Shown: positions 5,332-13,849, counted from the stretch's first letter. The stretch: DNA of 15,156 nucleotides from Bacteroidales bacterium (GCA_017645985.1 JAGCNK010000044.1:1-15156), one strand, 5' to 3'. The notes: generated by a model not told the origin, from the sequence alone. A program made the numbers and translations.

Positions 5332-7908
5332 ATGAAGAGTACTATCAAATATATTGCCATAATGGCGTCGGCGGCAGCGGCAACACTGTTTGGATGCAGC
5401 CCCACAAAATACTTTGCCGAGGACGACAAACTGCTCACCGACATGTCGGTAGAATGCGACAACAAGCAGATCGACGTGGCCGAAGCCGAAGAATACATCC
5501 GTCAGAAGCCTGTCCGCTCGGTATTCGGGTTCGCAATCTATTCGCGAATCTACAACAGCGTGGACCCGCAGAAAAACGAAATCCGCAAGGCAAAGATACA
5601 AAAAGATCTGGATGAAAAAAACAATAATTTAAGAATTAAGCACGAAGACAAAATTTCATCATACAAGACCCGCGCCCGCGACTACAACACCAAGGCGAGC
5701 GCATACTACCGCCAGGGCGACTCTTCCAAGGGCAGGAAATACGAAGACAAATATATAAAGTGTCTCGAAAAGTCGAAGGCTCTGCGCAACAAGGGCTATT
5801 CAGAAAAGACCAAGAAGTTCAGCCTGCCGATTTTCATCCAAAACATCGGCGAAGAACCAGTGAAATACAACCCTGTGATGTCGGCAAAATCGGCTGAGCA
5901 GATACGGCTATATTTGTGCAACAAAGGTTTTTACGACGCCAAGGTAGAATACACCGAAAAGGTGAAACGCCGCAACATGTCGATAGTGTACAACATTCAC
6001 GCCGGCACGCCGATAACCATCAGCAACATCAGCTACGACGTACCCGAAGACACTCTTAGCAAGTACATAGCCGCCGACACAGCCGAAAGCCTCATAAAGC
6101 GAGGCGACAATCTCGACGCCGACGTGCTGCGAGCCGAAAGCGACCGCATAACCGCCAACCTCAGAAACAACGGATACTACTCGTTTTCAAAAAGCTACAT
6201 ATCGTACCAGATCGACACACTGGGCAAGAACCACCAAGCCGACCTCACAGTGATGATTGTGCCCATCGTTCTCGACAACGGCCTCACCGTCAACCACCGC
6301 CGCCAGTACATATCGCAAGTGGCGGTATTTCCCAACCACAACAGCAAGCAGGCACTTGTAGACGGCGACGACTATTATGAGGACACCGACACCACGCTGC
6401 ACAATTTCAAAGGCAGTCCGATATACTTTGTGAGTCACGGCAGCAGGGATGTGCGTCCCGACGTGGTGGCAAACGAAGTGTTTGTTCGTCCCGGCAGCAT
6501 GTACCGTCAAAACGACGTCAACAACACATACCGTCACCTTTCGGCGTTCAATATGTACAAGATGGTAAACATCGAGTTCACCCCCGCCCCGAGCCGCGAC
6601 TCGCTCAACTGCAACATCTTCCTCACCAACAATATGTTGCAAGCGTACATTTTTGAAATAGGCGGCACCAACTCGTCGGGCAACCTCGGTGCGGCATCGT
6701 CGCTCACATACCAGCACAAAAACATTTTTCACGGAGCCGAAACCTTCGATATGAAAGTGTCGGTGGCACTCGAAAGCCAGAACAACCTCGGTTCGGAACA
6801 GCTGAAGCTGCATCTCAACACACAGGAATACGGATTAGAGGCGAGGCTTTATTTCCCCCGTCTGTTGTATTTCAAGTTTTTGCGCGACTTTTTCCGCGAC
6901 AACACGCCCCGCACATACTTCTCGGCAGGTATCAACTACCGCTCTCGTCCCGACTACACCCGCTCTATGGTAAACGCCAACCTCTATTACCAGTGGCAGG
7001 TGGGCAAGTACTATTCGCACACGTTCACGCCGTTGCGACTGAGCTCGATACACATATCCAACACCGACAGCACATTTATGCGCTGGCTCGAAAAACTCTA
7101 TATCAAAGACAGTTACCAAGACCACTTTATCCTTGGCAGCACCTACAGCATCACATTCAACAACCAGAGCAGCGGCAAACGCAACTACGACTTCATAAAG
7201 CTCAACGTCAGCTGGGCGGGCAACATTCTGCAGTTTGCCAACAAGCGTCTCAAATCGGAGAAAAACGACCAGGGTGCATACACGGTGCCGGTGGTTAACA
7301 CTATGTACGCGCAGTTTGTGAAAACCGACCTCGACTACCGTCACTATATCAAAACGTCGGCGGTGTCGAACATAGCAGTGAGGGCGTTCATAGGCATAGG
7401 TCTCCCCTACGGCAACAGCACGATGATGCCGTTTACCGAACAGTATTTTTCGGGCGGAGCCAACAGTTTGAGAGCCTGGCAGATAAGGAGCGTAGGACCG
7501 GGATGCTACTCGTCGAAAAAAGACGCCGAAACAGAAATGCAGAAACAGTTTCCAAATATGACCTCCGACATGAAACTCGAAGGCAACCTCGAATACCGTT
7601 TCAAAGTGTTCTGGGTGATAGAAGGCGCGTGGTTTGTAGACGCCGGCAACATCTGGAGCATCAACGCCGACGACCGCCGTACAGGTGGCGACTTCGACTT
7701 CAAGCGTTTTTACAAAGAGATAGCCGTTGGCACAGGTCTGGGACTCAGGCTCGATTTCGACTTCTTCATTTTCCGAACTGATTTCGGACTCAAGCTCCAC
7801 GACCCGTCGCTACCCGAAGGCAGCCGCTGGCTTGTAAAAGACGACAGCAGATTCATGCTCCGCAAAAGCAACTGGGCATTCTGCTTAGGAATCGGTTATC
7901 CGTTCTAA
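5332..7908 (+). CDS. tamL: TamL-like BamA/TamA (Omp85) family outer-membrane lipoprotein
   Basis: An 858-residue Omp85-superfamily protein expected to fold as an outer-membrane barrel with periplasmic POTRA domains and to help insert outer-membrane proteins or, with TamB, to act in envelope assembly. Unlike proteobacterial TamA it has a lipoprotein signal, lipobox L19-F20-G21-C22, followed by SPTKYFAEDDKLL, the start typical of the lipidated Bacteroidota form (TamL). POTRA-like segments lie at about 180-310 and 320-430, including LCNKGFYDAKVEY and LRNNGYYSF. The barrel runs from about 435 to the C-terminal Phe (ending GIGYPF). The lid-loop motif is GGANSLRAW (708-716), with R-A-W where many Omp85 proteins have R-G-F/Y. 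Odd: residues about 78-165 form a lysine- and charge-rich, probably helical insert before the first POTRA segment. No tamB gene is in the window. Family membership is firm; the symbol rests on the lipidation and the methyltransferase neighbour. Confidence 0.9.
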   Translation: MKSTIKYIAIMASAAAATLFGCSPTKYFAEDDKLLTDMSVECDNKQIDVAEAEEYIRQKPVRSVFGFAIYSRIYNSVDPQKNEIRKAKIQKDLDEKNNNLRIKHEDKISSYKTRARDYNTKASAYYRQGDSSKGRKYEDKYIKCLEKSKALRNKGYSEKTKKFSLPIFIQNIGEEPVKYNPVMSAKSAEQIRLYLCNKGFYDAKVEYTEKVKRRNMSIVYNIHAGTPITISNISYDVPEDTLSKYIAADTAESLIKRGDNLDADVLRAESDRITANLRNNGYYSFSKSYISYQIDTLGKNHQADLTVMIVPIVLDNGLTVNHRRQYISQVAVFPNHNSKQALVDGDDYYEDTDTTLHNFKGSPIYFVSHGSRDVRPDVVANEVFVRPGSMYRQNDVNNTYRHLSAFNMYKMVNIEFTPAPSRDSLNCNIFLTNNMLQAYIFEIGGTNSSGNLGAASSLTYQHKNIFHGAETFDMKVSVALESQNNLGSEQLKLHLNTQEYGLEARLYFPRLLYFKFLRDFFRDNTPRTYFSAGINYRSRPDYTRSMVNANLYYQWQVGKYYSHTFTPLRLSSIHISNTDSTFMRWLEKLYIKDSYQDHFILGSTYSITFNNQSSGKRNYDFIKLNVSWAGNILQFANKRLKSEKNDQGAYTVPVVNTMYAQFVKTDLDYRHYIKTSAVSNIAVRAFIGIGLPYGNSTMMPFTEQYFSGGANSLRAWQIRSVGPGCYSSKKDAETEMQKQFPNMTSDMKLEGNLEYRFKVFWVIEGAWFVDAGNIWSINADDRRTGGDFDFKRFYKEIAVGTGLGLRLDFDFFIFRTDFGLKLHDPSLPEGSRWLVKDDSRFMLRKSNWAFCLGIGYPF

Positions 7909-7922
7909 CAATACATTATCTC

Positions 7923-7933
7923 AATGCATAATT
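7923..7933. repeat. AATGCATAATT intergenic repeat, copy 1
   Basis: This 11-mer, built around the palindrome ATGCAT, recurs exactly at 11353-11363 in another short gap. It lies in an AT-rich run of ATAATT/ATAATG words between the TamL-like gene and rsmA. A spacer repeat of low complexity; no function is apparent. Confidence 0.35.
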
Positions 7934-7953
7934 CATAATGCTTAATTATTTTT

Positions 7954-7961
7954 TAAATTTG
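7954..7961 (+). promoter_or_regulatory. -7 element upstream of rsmA
   Basis: TAAATTTG matches TAnnTTTG exactly, 25 bases before the rsmA ATG, in the 78-base gap after the TamL-like gene. No TTTG or TTG stands at the expected -33 distance, so it may be a weak or secondary promoter beside read-through from upstream. Confidence 0.4.
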
Positions 7962-7986
7962 TAACGAATTAAAAACACATAATAAT

Positions 7987-8769
7987 ATGGACGTTAAACC
8001 CAAGAAAAACCTCGGACAGCATTTTCTGACCGATTTGAATATAGCCAAACGCATAGCCGACAGCATCGACTACCAAGCCGGCGAAGGCGAAAAGCCGGTG
8101 TGTCTGGAAATTGGTCCCGGCACAGGCGTGCTCACACAGTTTCTATTGCAGCGCAAAGAGCTCGACCTCAATGTGATAGAGATAGACCGCGAGTCGGTGG
8201 AATACCTCTGCGCCAACTTTCCCACGCTATACAACGAAAACAGAATCATCGGCGGCGACTTTTTGCAAGCAAACCTCAACGAGCTACTGCCCAAAGGATT
8301 TCCGATAATCTGCGGCAACTTTCCTTACAACATATCGAGCCAGATATTTTTCAAGATACTCGACCACAAAGACGAAGTGAGCCAGGTGGTTTGCATGCTT
8401 CAGCGCGAAGTGGCGGTGCGCATAGCCAACAAGCCCGGCACCAAGGAATACGGCATACTCAGCGTATTTTTGCAAGCATACTACGACATCGAATACCTTT
8501 TCGGCGTAGACAGCAGCAAGTTTAACCCTCCGCCCAAGGTGCAGAGCGCAGTCATCCGCCTAAAACGCAACGGAATGAAAGTCCTCCCCTGCGACGAAGC
8601 ATTATTCCGCCGCATAGTAAAAGAGTCGTTCGGTATGCGCCGCAAGATGCTGCGAAACTCTCTCGGCAAATATCTCAACGGCAGCGCGGCACAGGAGAGA
8701 TTTCTCACATTACGCCCCGAACAATTGTCGGTAGACGATTTTGTGGAATTGACTAACTCAATATCGTAA
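7987..8769 (+). CDS. rsmA: 16S rRNA (adenine-N6,N6) dimethyltransferase RsmA/KsgA
   Basis: A 260-residue enzyme that dimethylates the two adjacent adenosines of the 3' terminal hairpin (helix 45) of 16S rRNA, a late quality-control step in 30S assembly. The family signature is complete: N-terminal KKNLGQHFL (6-14), SAM-binding EIGPGTGVLT (41-50), acidic E65/D67 ending the next strand, GGDFLQ (89-94), and catalytic motif IV as GNFPYNISSQI (110-120), where Phe replaces the more usual Leu of NLPY, a common variant. The C-terminal part carries FNPPPKVQSAV and the FGMRRKMLRNSL segment typical of the family's helical domain. Length is normal and the ATG start gives the expected N-terminus. It is followed by rsfS, another ribosome-related gene, across a 99-base gap that has its own -7 element. 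Loss of this enzyme is classically linked to kasugamycin resistance. Confidence 0.97.
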   Translation: MDVKPKKNLGQHFLTDLNIAKRIADSIDYQAGEGEKPVCLEIGPGTGVLTQFLLQRKELDLNVIEIDRESVEYLCANFPTLYNENRIIGGDFLQANLNELLPKGFPIICGNFPYNISSQIFFKILDHKDEVSQVVCMLQREVAVRIANKPGTKEYGILSVFLQAYYDIEYLFGVDSSKFNPPPKVQSAVIRLKRNGMKVLPCDEALFRRIVKESFGMRRKMLRNSLGKYLNGSAAQERFLTLRPEQLSVDDFVELTNSIS

Positions 8770-8809
8770 ATATTTTCAACCTTTGCTTTTATAATTTAAT
8801 TAATAAACG

Positions 8810-8817
8810 TATATTTG
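8810..8817 (+). promoter_or_regulatory. -7 element of the rsfS-ftsH transcript
   Basis: TATATTTG matches TAnnTTTG exactly, 51 bases before the rsfS ATG. TTTG at 8782-8785 could be the -33 element with a 24-base spacer, a little long. It overlaps the alternative TTG start at 8815, which makes that start unlikely. Confidence 0.5.
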
Positions 8818-8868
8818 CAGATTGAAAACAAAGGCTCGAATTTCAGCCCACTTATTTATTATTACAAA

Positions 8869-9258
8869 ATGACGAAAAAAAATACAGAGATAACAAGCGA
8901 CGTACTGGCAGAGATAGCAGTGGCGGCGATTAAAGAAAAGAAAGGACAGAAGACTGTAAAGTTAGACATGAGGCAGACCGCAGGCAGCATCTGCGACTTT
9001 TTTGTGATCTGCGAAGCCGACAACCCACGTCAGGTGCTTGCCATAGCCGACGAGGTGGAAGACTACGTGCGCGAAAACGCTGACGAAAAGCCCGTGCACA
9101 TCCACGGCCGCGACAATGCGCAATGGATTCTCTTAGACTACATCAACGTGGTGGTTCACGTGTTCCTTTCGGAGGCGCGAGATTTTTACCGTCTCGAAAC
9201 CCTCTGGGCCGACGCTCCACGCACCGACTATCCCGACGAAGATAACTTTAAAAAATAA
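8869..9258 (+). CDS. rsfS: Ribosome silencing factor RsfS
   Basis: A 129-residue RsfS/Iojap-family protein. Members bind ribosomal protein L14 (uL14) on the 50S subunit and block joining to 30S, lowering translation in starvation. The sequence keeps the family core: DFFVICEADNPRQVLAIADEV, then HIHGRDNAQWILLDY, then VVVHVFLSEARDFYRLETLW, and a short acidic tail ending DEDNFKK. I chose the ATG at 8869, which gives the usual length. The longer frame from TTG 8815 adds 18 residues with no family counterpart and starts inside the -7 element. The gap to ftsH is 37 bases with no terminator, so the two are probably co-transcribed. Confidence 0.95.
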   Translation: MTKKNTEITSDVLAEIAVAAIKEKKGQKTVKLDMRQTAGSICDFFVICEADNPRQVLAIADEVEDYVRENADEKPVHIHGRDNAQWILLDYINVVVHVFLSEARDFYRLETLWADAPRTDYPDEDNFKK

Positions 9259-9295
9259 CCCGAAGCTCATCAGCACACTATTATAATATATAAAA

Positions 9296-11335
9296 ATGGA
9301 GGAAAAACAGACACAGACTCCCCCGCCGTTTCGACCCAACAGACCGAGCAACGGCAAGAACAACGCCATATTTTGGATATTTGCCATAGCCACGCTATGC
9401 ATCATAATGTTCCAGTTTTACAATCCTGCCGGTTCGCCGCAGACCATCTACTGGGAAGACCTTAACACGATGCTCGTTAACGGCGACATCAAGCGTATTG
9501 TGGTGGTAAACAAAGAAAAGGCTAACATCATACTCAAAGAAGACCGTTACAACTCTGACAAATACAAATATCTGCGCGAAAAACAGATACCGCTCACTGG
9601 TCCGCACGCCTACTATCAGATTTCCTCGCCTGAGGAATTCGGCACCAGGCTTGCCAACGCACAGAAAGACCTTCCTGAAAACGAGCGCATACACTTCGAG
9701 AGCGAAAGCCGTCCCGACTACATCGGCGACATCATCGGCTGGGTGCTTCCGTTGCTGATAATTGTGGGAATATGGATATTTATGTTCCGCAGAATAGGCG
9801 GAGGCTCTGGCGGAGGCATCTTCAGTATGGGAAAATCACGTGCAAAGATGTTCGACAAAGGCGAAACTATGTCGAAGATAACATTTGCCGACGTGGCAGG
9901 TTTGAAAGAAGCCAAAACCGAAGTTACCGAGATAGTAGACTTCCTCAAAAATCCGCAGAAATACACACGCCTAGGAGGCAAGATACCCAAGGGCGCATTG
10001 CTCGTAGGCCCTCCCGGCACAGGAAAGACATTGTTAGCCAAAGCAGTAGCAGGCGAAGCCGACGTTCCGTTCTTCTCAATGTCGGGTAGCGACTTTGTGG
10101 AAATGTTTGTGGGCGTAGGTGCGTCGCGAGTAAGAGACCTCTTCTCGCAAGCCAAACAGAAAGCACCCTGCATCATATTTATCGACGAGATTGACGCAAT
10201 AGGCCGCGCACGTGGCAACAGTCTGAGCTTCCACAGCAACGACGAACGCGAAAGCACTCTCAACCAGCTGCTTACCGAGATGGACGGCTTTGAGACCAAC
10301 AACGGAATCATAATGATAGCCGCCACCAACCGTGCCGACGTGTTAGACCCGGCATTGATGCGTGCTGGACGATTCGACCGTCAGATCATCATCGACCTCC
10401 CCGACCTCAACGAGCGTGGCGAGATATTCGGTGTTCACCTCAAGCCCCTGAAAACCGACCCCGAACTCGACGTCAACCTCTTGGCAAAACAGACACCTGG
10501 ATTCTCAGGCGCCGACATTGCCAACGTGTGCAACGAGGCTGCACTCATCGCAGCCCGCAACAACCGCGAGACAGTAGGCCGTCAGGACTTCTTAGACGCA
10601 GTTGACCGCATAATCGGTGGTCTCGAAAAGAAGAACAAGATAATCACCGAACAGGAAAAACGCACCATAGCATTCCACGAGGCAGGACACGCCACAGTAT
10701 CGTGGCTGCTCGAAAACGCACAGCCGCTCATCAAGGTTACAATCGTTCCCCGTGGCAAGGCACTCGGAGCAGCGTGGTATCTTCCCGAAGAGCGTCAAAT
10801 CACTACCAAAGAGCAGATGCTCGACGAAATGTGCGCACTTGTGGCAGGCCGCGCATCGGAGGAAATCAACTTTGGAAAAATATCCACCGGCGCGCTCAAC
10901 GACCTTGAACGTGTAACCAAATACGCCTACGCAATGGTTTCGGTTTACGGTATGAGCAGCAAGGTAGGCAACATAAGTTTCTACAACGCCAACAACGGCG
11001 ACTACTCGTTCCAGAAACCTTACAGCGAAAAAACCGCCGAGGTTATCGACGAAGAAGCCAAAGAGCTTGTTGACAAAGTATACGCCCGTGCCAAAGAGAT
11101 CATCAACGAGCACAGCGAAGGACTTAAACAACTGGCACAGCAGCTGTTGGAACGTGAGGTAATCTTCACCGAAGACGTGGAACGCATTTTCGGCAAACGC
11201 AAATTTGCCAACAAACGTCAGGAAGAGGCACTCTACGGCATTCAGAAAGAGCGACAAGAGGCAGAGGAAGATACATCGTCGAAACAAGACCCCGACGAAG
11301 ACGACACTCCTCCCCCATCAGCTCAAACCTTATAG
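9296..11335 (+). CDS. ftsH: ATP-dependent zinc metalloprotease FtsH
   Basis: A 679-residue membrane AAA+ protease that forms hexamers, extracts membrane or soluble substrates and degrades them. Topology is standard: short N-terminal tail, TM1 about 24-42, a periplasmic domain of about 100 residues, TM2 about 146-164, then a glycine-rich linker and the cytoplasmic ATPase. Walker A is GPPGTGKT (238-245), pore motif FVG (271-273), Walker B IIFIDEID (293-300), and the second region of homology carries ATNRADVLDPALMRAGRFDR with both arginine fingers. The protease domain has zinc motif HEAGH (461-465) and third ligand Asp536 in TGALNDLERV. The last 40 residues are an acidic, proline-containing tail (PDEDDTPPP), as is common in Bacteroidota. 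All catalytic residues are present. It lies between rsfS and the phospholipid genes. In E. coli FtsH controls envelope lipid balance by degrading LpxC; whether it does so here is not shown. Confidence 0.98.
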   Translation: MEEKQTQTPPPFRPNRPSNGKNNAIFWIFAIATLCIIMFQFYNPAGSPQTIYWEDLNTMLVNGDIKRIVVVNKEKANIILKEDRYNSDKYKYLREKQIPLTGPHAYYQISSPEEFGTRLANAQKDLPENERIHFESESRPDYIGDIIGWVLPLLIIVGIWIFMFRRIGGGSGGGIFSMGKSRAKMFDKGETMSKITFADVAGLKEAKTEVTEIVDFLKNPQKYTRLGGKIPKGALLVGPPGTGKTLLAKAVAGEADVPFFSMSGSDFVEMFVGVGASRVRDLFSQAKQKAPCIIFIDEIDAIGRARGNSLSFHSNDERESTLNQLLTEMDGFETNNGIIMIAATNRADVLDPALMRAGRFDRQIIIDLPDLNERGEIFGVHLKPLKTDPELDVNLLAKQTPGFSGADIANVCNEAALIAARNNRETVGRQDFLDAVDRIIGGLEKKNKIITEQEKRTIAFHEAGHATVSWLLENAQPLIKVTIVPRGKALGAAWYLPEERQITTKEQMLDEMCALVAGRASEEINFGKISTGALNDLERVTKYAYAMVSVYGMSSKVGNISFYNANNGDYSFQKPYSEKTAEVIDEEAKELVDKVYARAKEIINEHSEGLKQLAQQLLEREVIFTEDVERIFGKRKFANKRQEEALYGIQKERQEAEEDTSSKQDPDEDDTPPPSAQTL

Positions 11336-11352
11336 ACAATTATACGTTAAAT

Positions 11353-11363
11353 AATGCATAATT
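11353..11363. repeat. AATGCATAATT intergenic repeat, copy 2
   Basis: Exact second copy of the 11-mer at 7923-7933, in the 51-base gap between ftsH and the DUF2007-like gene. A perfect 10-bp palindrome CTTTTAAAAG (11369-11378) follows, its AAAAGG end lying about seven bases before the next ATG and possibly acting as a weak ribosome-binding site. Confidence 0.35.
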
Positions 11364-11386
11364 AGTAACTTTTAAAAGGTAATATT

Positions 11387-12346
11387 ATGGAAGATTGGGT
11401 AAAACTTGAATCGTTCGACCGTCCTCATCAGGCGGAGATTCGCAAGACAATATTAGAGCAGAACAACATCAACGCAGTGGTAATCAACGCCAAAGACAGT
11501 CTTTTCCTCATAGGCGAATACGAACTCTATGTAAGAAAAGAAGACGAGAAGATGGCTCACGCCATAATCGAGGAGTTCCAAGGCCTTACCAAAGTGGATT
11601 CGTTCATACTGTCGAAACCGCTTGAAAACCTGCGCGACATACTCATTCAAAACGGCATAAGCGCGGCAATCAAAAAATGCAGCAATCCACGCTACGTGCT
11701 CAACAACTTCGAGCTGTTTGTTCCCACCGAGGATATCGACCGCACAATGCCATACCTCAACGGCGAAAAACTCGAAGGATGGAGCCTGCTGGAAACCTGC
11801 GTTCGCACACGTCAGACAAGGTTCCGCGTAGAGCTGCTTAACGAAAAGCACATTCCCACCATCGTTATCAAAAAACGCGACTCGCAGTATATGAAAGCCG
11901 AGATCGACATCTACGTGAAGACTCCCGACCTTGAGAACGCACGTCAGACACTCAGCGACCTCATCGGCTGGATCAAGATAAGCCAATACACGATGCTGCA
12001 CCGTGCCGAAATCCGCGAAAACCTCCTGGGCAAACACGGAATCCGCTCCATAATTGTAAACAACAACGGCAACTACGACCTTTATGTAGAATGCAGCAAC
12101 GAGGAGAAGTCTATCGCGCTCATCAACGAGAAGAAAGAGTGGAAAAAGACCGCCACATACACCTCGCAAATCGAAGCCGACTACGCTATCGCAGTATTGG
12201 AAAAATCTGGAATAGAGGCTGTTACAATCACACGCTTAGACCGCAGTTTTAACTTTATTTTCGACGTTGACCTCTATGTAGACGACCTCAACTACGATGC
12301 CGCCGTTGAGATTCTTAATAACATAACCGGAAGTGAAAACGAATAA
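11387..12346 (+). CDS. Protein of five tandem DUF2007-like modules
   Basis: A 319-residue soluble protein made almost entirely of one repeated fold. I count five modules, at about residues 3-65, 68-125, 131-193, 194-250 and 251-313. Each follows the same plan: a strand (WVKLESF, VDSFILS, WSLLETC, WIKISQY, WKKTATY), a helix, a GI- or NI-type turn before a second strand (INAVVIN, ISAAIKK, IPTIVIK, IRSIIVN, IEAVTIT), and a third strand ending in an E/D-L/I-x-V or F-V form (YELYV, FELFV, IDIYV, YDLYV, VDLYV), then a final helix. That is the pattern of DUF2007 (PF09413, putative prokaryotic signal-transducing protein, a small PII-like ferredoxin fold), normally a single domain of about 65-70 residues. 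There is no signal peptide or membrane segment. Its stop overlaps the cdsA start by 14 bases, so it is tied to membrane lipid synthesis by position. No biochemical function is known to me. Confidence 0.85.
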   Translation: MEDWVKLESFDRPHQAEIRKTILEQNNINAVVINAKDSLFLIGEYELYVRKEDEKMAHAIIEEFQGLTKVDSFILSKPLENLRDILIQNGISAAIKKCSNPRYVLNNFELFVPTEDIDRTMPYLNGEKLEGWSLLETCVRTRQTRFRVELLNEKHIPTIVIKKRDSQYMKAEIDIYVKTPDLENARQTLSDLIGWIKISQYTMLHRAEIRENLLGKHGIRSIIVNNNGNYDLYVECSNEEKSIALINEKKEWKKTATYTSQIEADYAIAVLEKSGIEAVTITRLDRSFNFIFDVDLYVDDLNYDAAVEILNNITGSENE

Positions 12347-13151
12347 CCTTGTATCAAGAATAATAACAGGCGCGGTATTTATCGGCGTAGTAATACTCTC
12401 AGCTATTACAGTACGCTGGGTATTTCTCGCCGTGTTCGGATTCTTTACAGTAGCAGGCGTGCTCGAATACTACCGTATGTGCCGAGCCAAAGGACGTACG
12501 CCACAAAGGTTTTCGGGAGCGGTAATGGCAGCGGGACTTTTCGCACTGCTGTTTTTCATAATCTCTGGCGACATAGAACACAAGTACATAGTGCTTTACG
12601 CAGTGGCGATGTGCATAGTGCCAATAATCGAGATCTACCGAAAAAAGGCGACCACAATGGACAACTGGGCGCACACAATATTCGGAGTGTTTTATACGGC
12701 ACTGCCTATGGGACTTATGAGCGGAATGCTCTATCTGCCTCACACTCACGACTACTGCGGCACGCTGCTGATTTGCTTCTTCATATTCATCTGGGTGGCC
12801 GACACCGGAGCATACTGCGCAGGACGACTGTTCGGCAAGCACAAGATGATACCGAGAATATCGCCAAAAAAGACAATCGAGGGTCTTATCGGCGGCATTA
12901 TCCTCACCATAGCCGCAGCAGTGCCTGTGTACTATGTAGCAGGAGTTTACAGCCTGCCACAATGGATAATAATAGCCGCAATATGCGTTGCGTTCGGAGT
13001 GCTGGGCGACCTTGCCGAATCAATGATAAAGCGCGACGCAGGCATCAAAGACTCGGGCACGCTCCTACCCGGACACGGCGGAGTGTTAGACCGTTTTGAC
13101 TCAGCGTTGTTGGCAGCACCGCCGGTATACGCATGCACATTATTTATGTAA
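12333..13151 (+). CDS. cdsA: Phosphatidate cytidylyltransferase CdsA
   Basis: A 272-residue integral membrane enzyme that makes CDP-diacylglycerol from phosphatidate and CTP, the branch point for all phospholipids. It has about eight hydrophobic segments. The C-terminal signature is complete: S230, then MIKRD, then GIKDSG, then LLPGHGGVLDRFD ending at residue 256, with the Asp residues that bind the metal and CTP. An earlier conserved segment DTGAYCAGRLFGKHK also fits the family. The start is GTG at 12333, inside the last codons of the upstream gene (14-base overlap, different frame). The first in-frame ATG lies more than 40 residues in and would cut the first membrane segment, so the GTG is well supported. 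The overlap suggests translational coupling to the DUF2007-like protein. Psd follows after a 16-base gap. Confidence 0.96.
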   Translation: MKTNNLVSRIITGAVFIGVVILSAITVRWVFLAVFGFFTVAGVLEYYRMCRAKGRTPQRFSGAVMAAGLFALLFFIISGDIEHKYIVLYAVAMCIVPIIEIYRKKATTMDNWAHTIFGVFYTALPMGLMSGMLYLPHTHDYCGTLLICFFIFIWVADTGAYCAGRLFGKHKMIPRISPKKTIEGLIGGIILTIAAAVPVYYVAGVYSLPQWIIIAAICVAFGVLGDLAESMIKRDAGIKDSGTLLPGHGGVLDRFDSALLAAPPVYACTLFM

Positions 13152-13167
13152 ACAAACTTATAAAACA

Positions 13168-13842
13168 ATGATACACAAAGAAGGATACATAACTATTTTA
13201 ATCGTAGTATTATTCATTATCTTAGTCAACTGGCTATACTTCCACTTTTTGGGCGAATACAAGATACCGGGATACATCTTGCAGCTCGGATCGCTGTTCT
13301 TGCTGATACTGGTGCTGCAGTTTTTCCGCGACCCAAAACGTCACGTGGTTGAGAATCCTTACGTGGTGCTCTCTCCTGCCGACGGCGAAGTGGTGGCTAT
13401 AGAAGAGGTGGAAGAACCAGAGTATTTCAAAGACAAACGCATCCAGGTTTCGGTGTTTATGTCGGTTTGGAACGTTCACTCTAACCGCTGGCCAGTATCG
13501 GGCGAGGTGGTATATTTCCGCCATCACGAAGGCAAGTACCTTTTGGCTGCGCATCCCAAATCATCTACCGACAACGAGCGCACAACCATAGCAGTCCGCA
13601 CCAAAGACAGCATCGACATAATGTTCCGTCAGATAGCAGGATTTATGGCACGCCGCATTGTAGCCCCGCTCCACGAAGGCGACACTGCCAAACAAGGTCA
13701 GCAGTTCGGTTTTATAAAATTCGGCTCACGTGCCGACATCTTCCTGCCCCTTGGAACCAAAATACGCGTAAAAATCGGCGACAAAGTGAAAGGCGGATTA
13801 GACATCATAGCCGATATGCCAGAGAAAGAAAAACAGCAATAG
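13168..13842 (+). CDS. psd: Phosphatidylserine decarboxylase, short form
   Basis: A 224-residue proenzyme that converts phosphatidylserine to phosphatidylethanolamine on the inner membrane, using a pyruvoyl group made by self-cleavage. Two hydrophobic segments near the N-terminus (about 7-28 and 33-52) anchor it. SPADG (69-73) and NVHSNRWP (102-109, with His104) are the usual catalytic segments. The cleavage site is in GFIKFGSRAD, between Gly186 and Ser187, as in the short prokaryotic class (GS instead of LGST). The ATG at 13168 gives the family's usual N-terminus (MIHKEGY). A longer frame from 13096 lies inside cdsA and lacks family character. Psd normally acts after phosphatidylserine synthase (PssA), often its neighbour in Bacteroidales, but here a PAP2 gene follows seven bases after its stop and no pssA is in the window. 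Confidence 0.96.
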   Translation: MIHKEGYITILIVVLFIILVNWLYFHFLGEYKIPGYILQLGSLFLLILVLQFFRDPKRHVVENPYVVLSPADGEVVAIEEVEEPEYFKDKRIQVSVFMSVWNVHSNRWPVSGEVVYFRHHEGKYLLAAHPKSSTDNERTTIAVRTKDSIDIMFRQIAGFMARRIVAPLHEGDTAKQGQQFGFIKFGSRADIFLPLGTKIRVKIGDKVKGGLDIIADMPEKEKQQ

Positions 13843-13849
13843 TCTGACA

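Noticed and set aside
6835..7800. Minus-strand frame of 321 codons inside the TamL-like gene
   Set aside because: It is antisense to the conserved barrel region, has no upstream promoter or recognisable motif, and is Val/Arg-rich in the manner of a shadow frame.
8815..8868. N-terminal extension of RsfS from TTG 8815
   Set aside because: The 18 extra residues have no counterpart in the family and the codon lies inside the TATATTTG element.
13096..13167. N-terminal extension of Psd from 13096
   Set aside because: It overlaps the conserved C-terminus of CdsA in another frame and adds a non-family sequence. ATG 13168 gives the usual MIHKEGY start.
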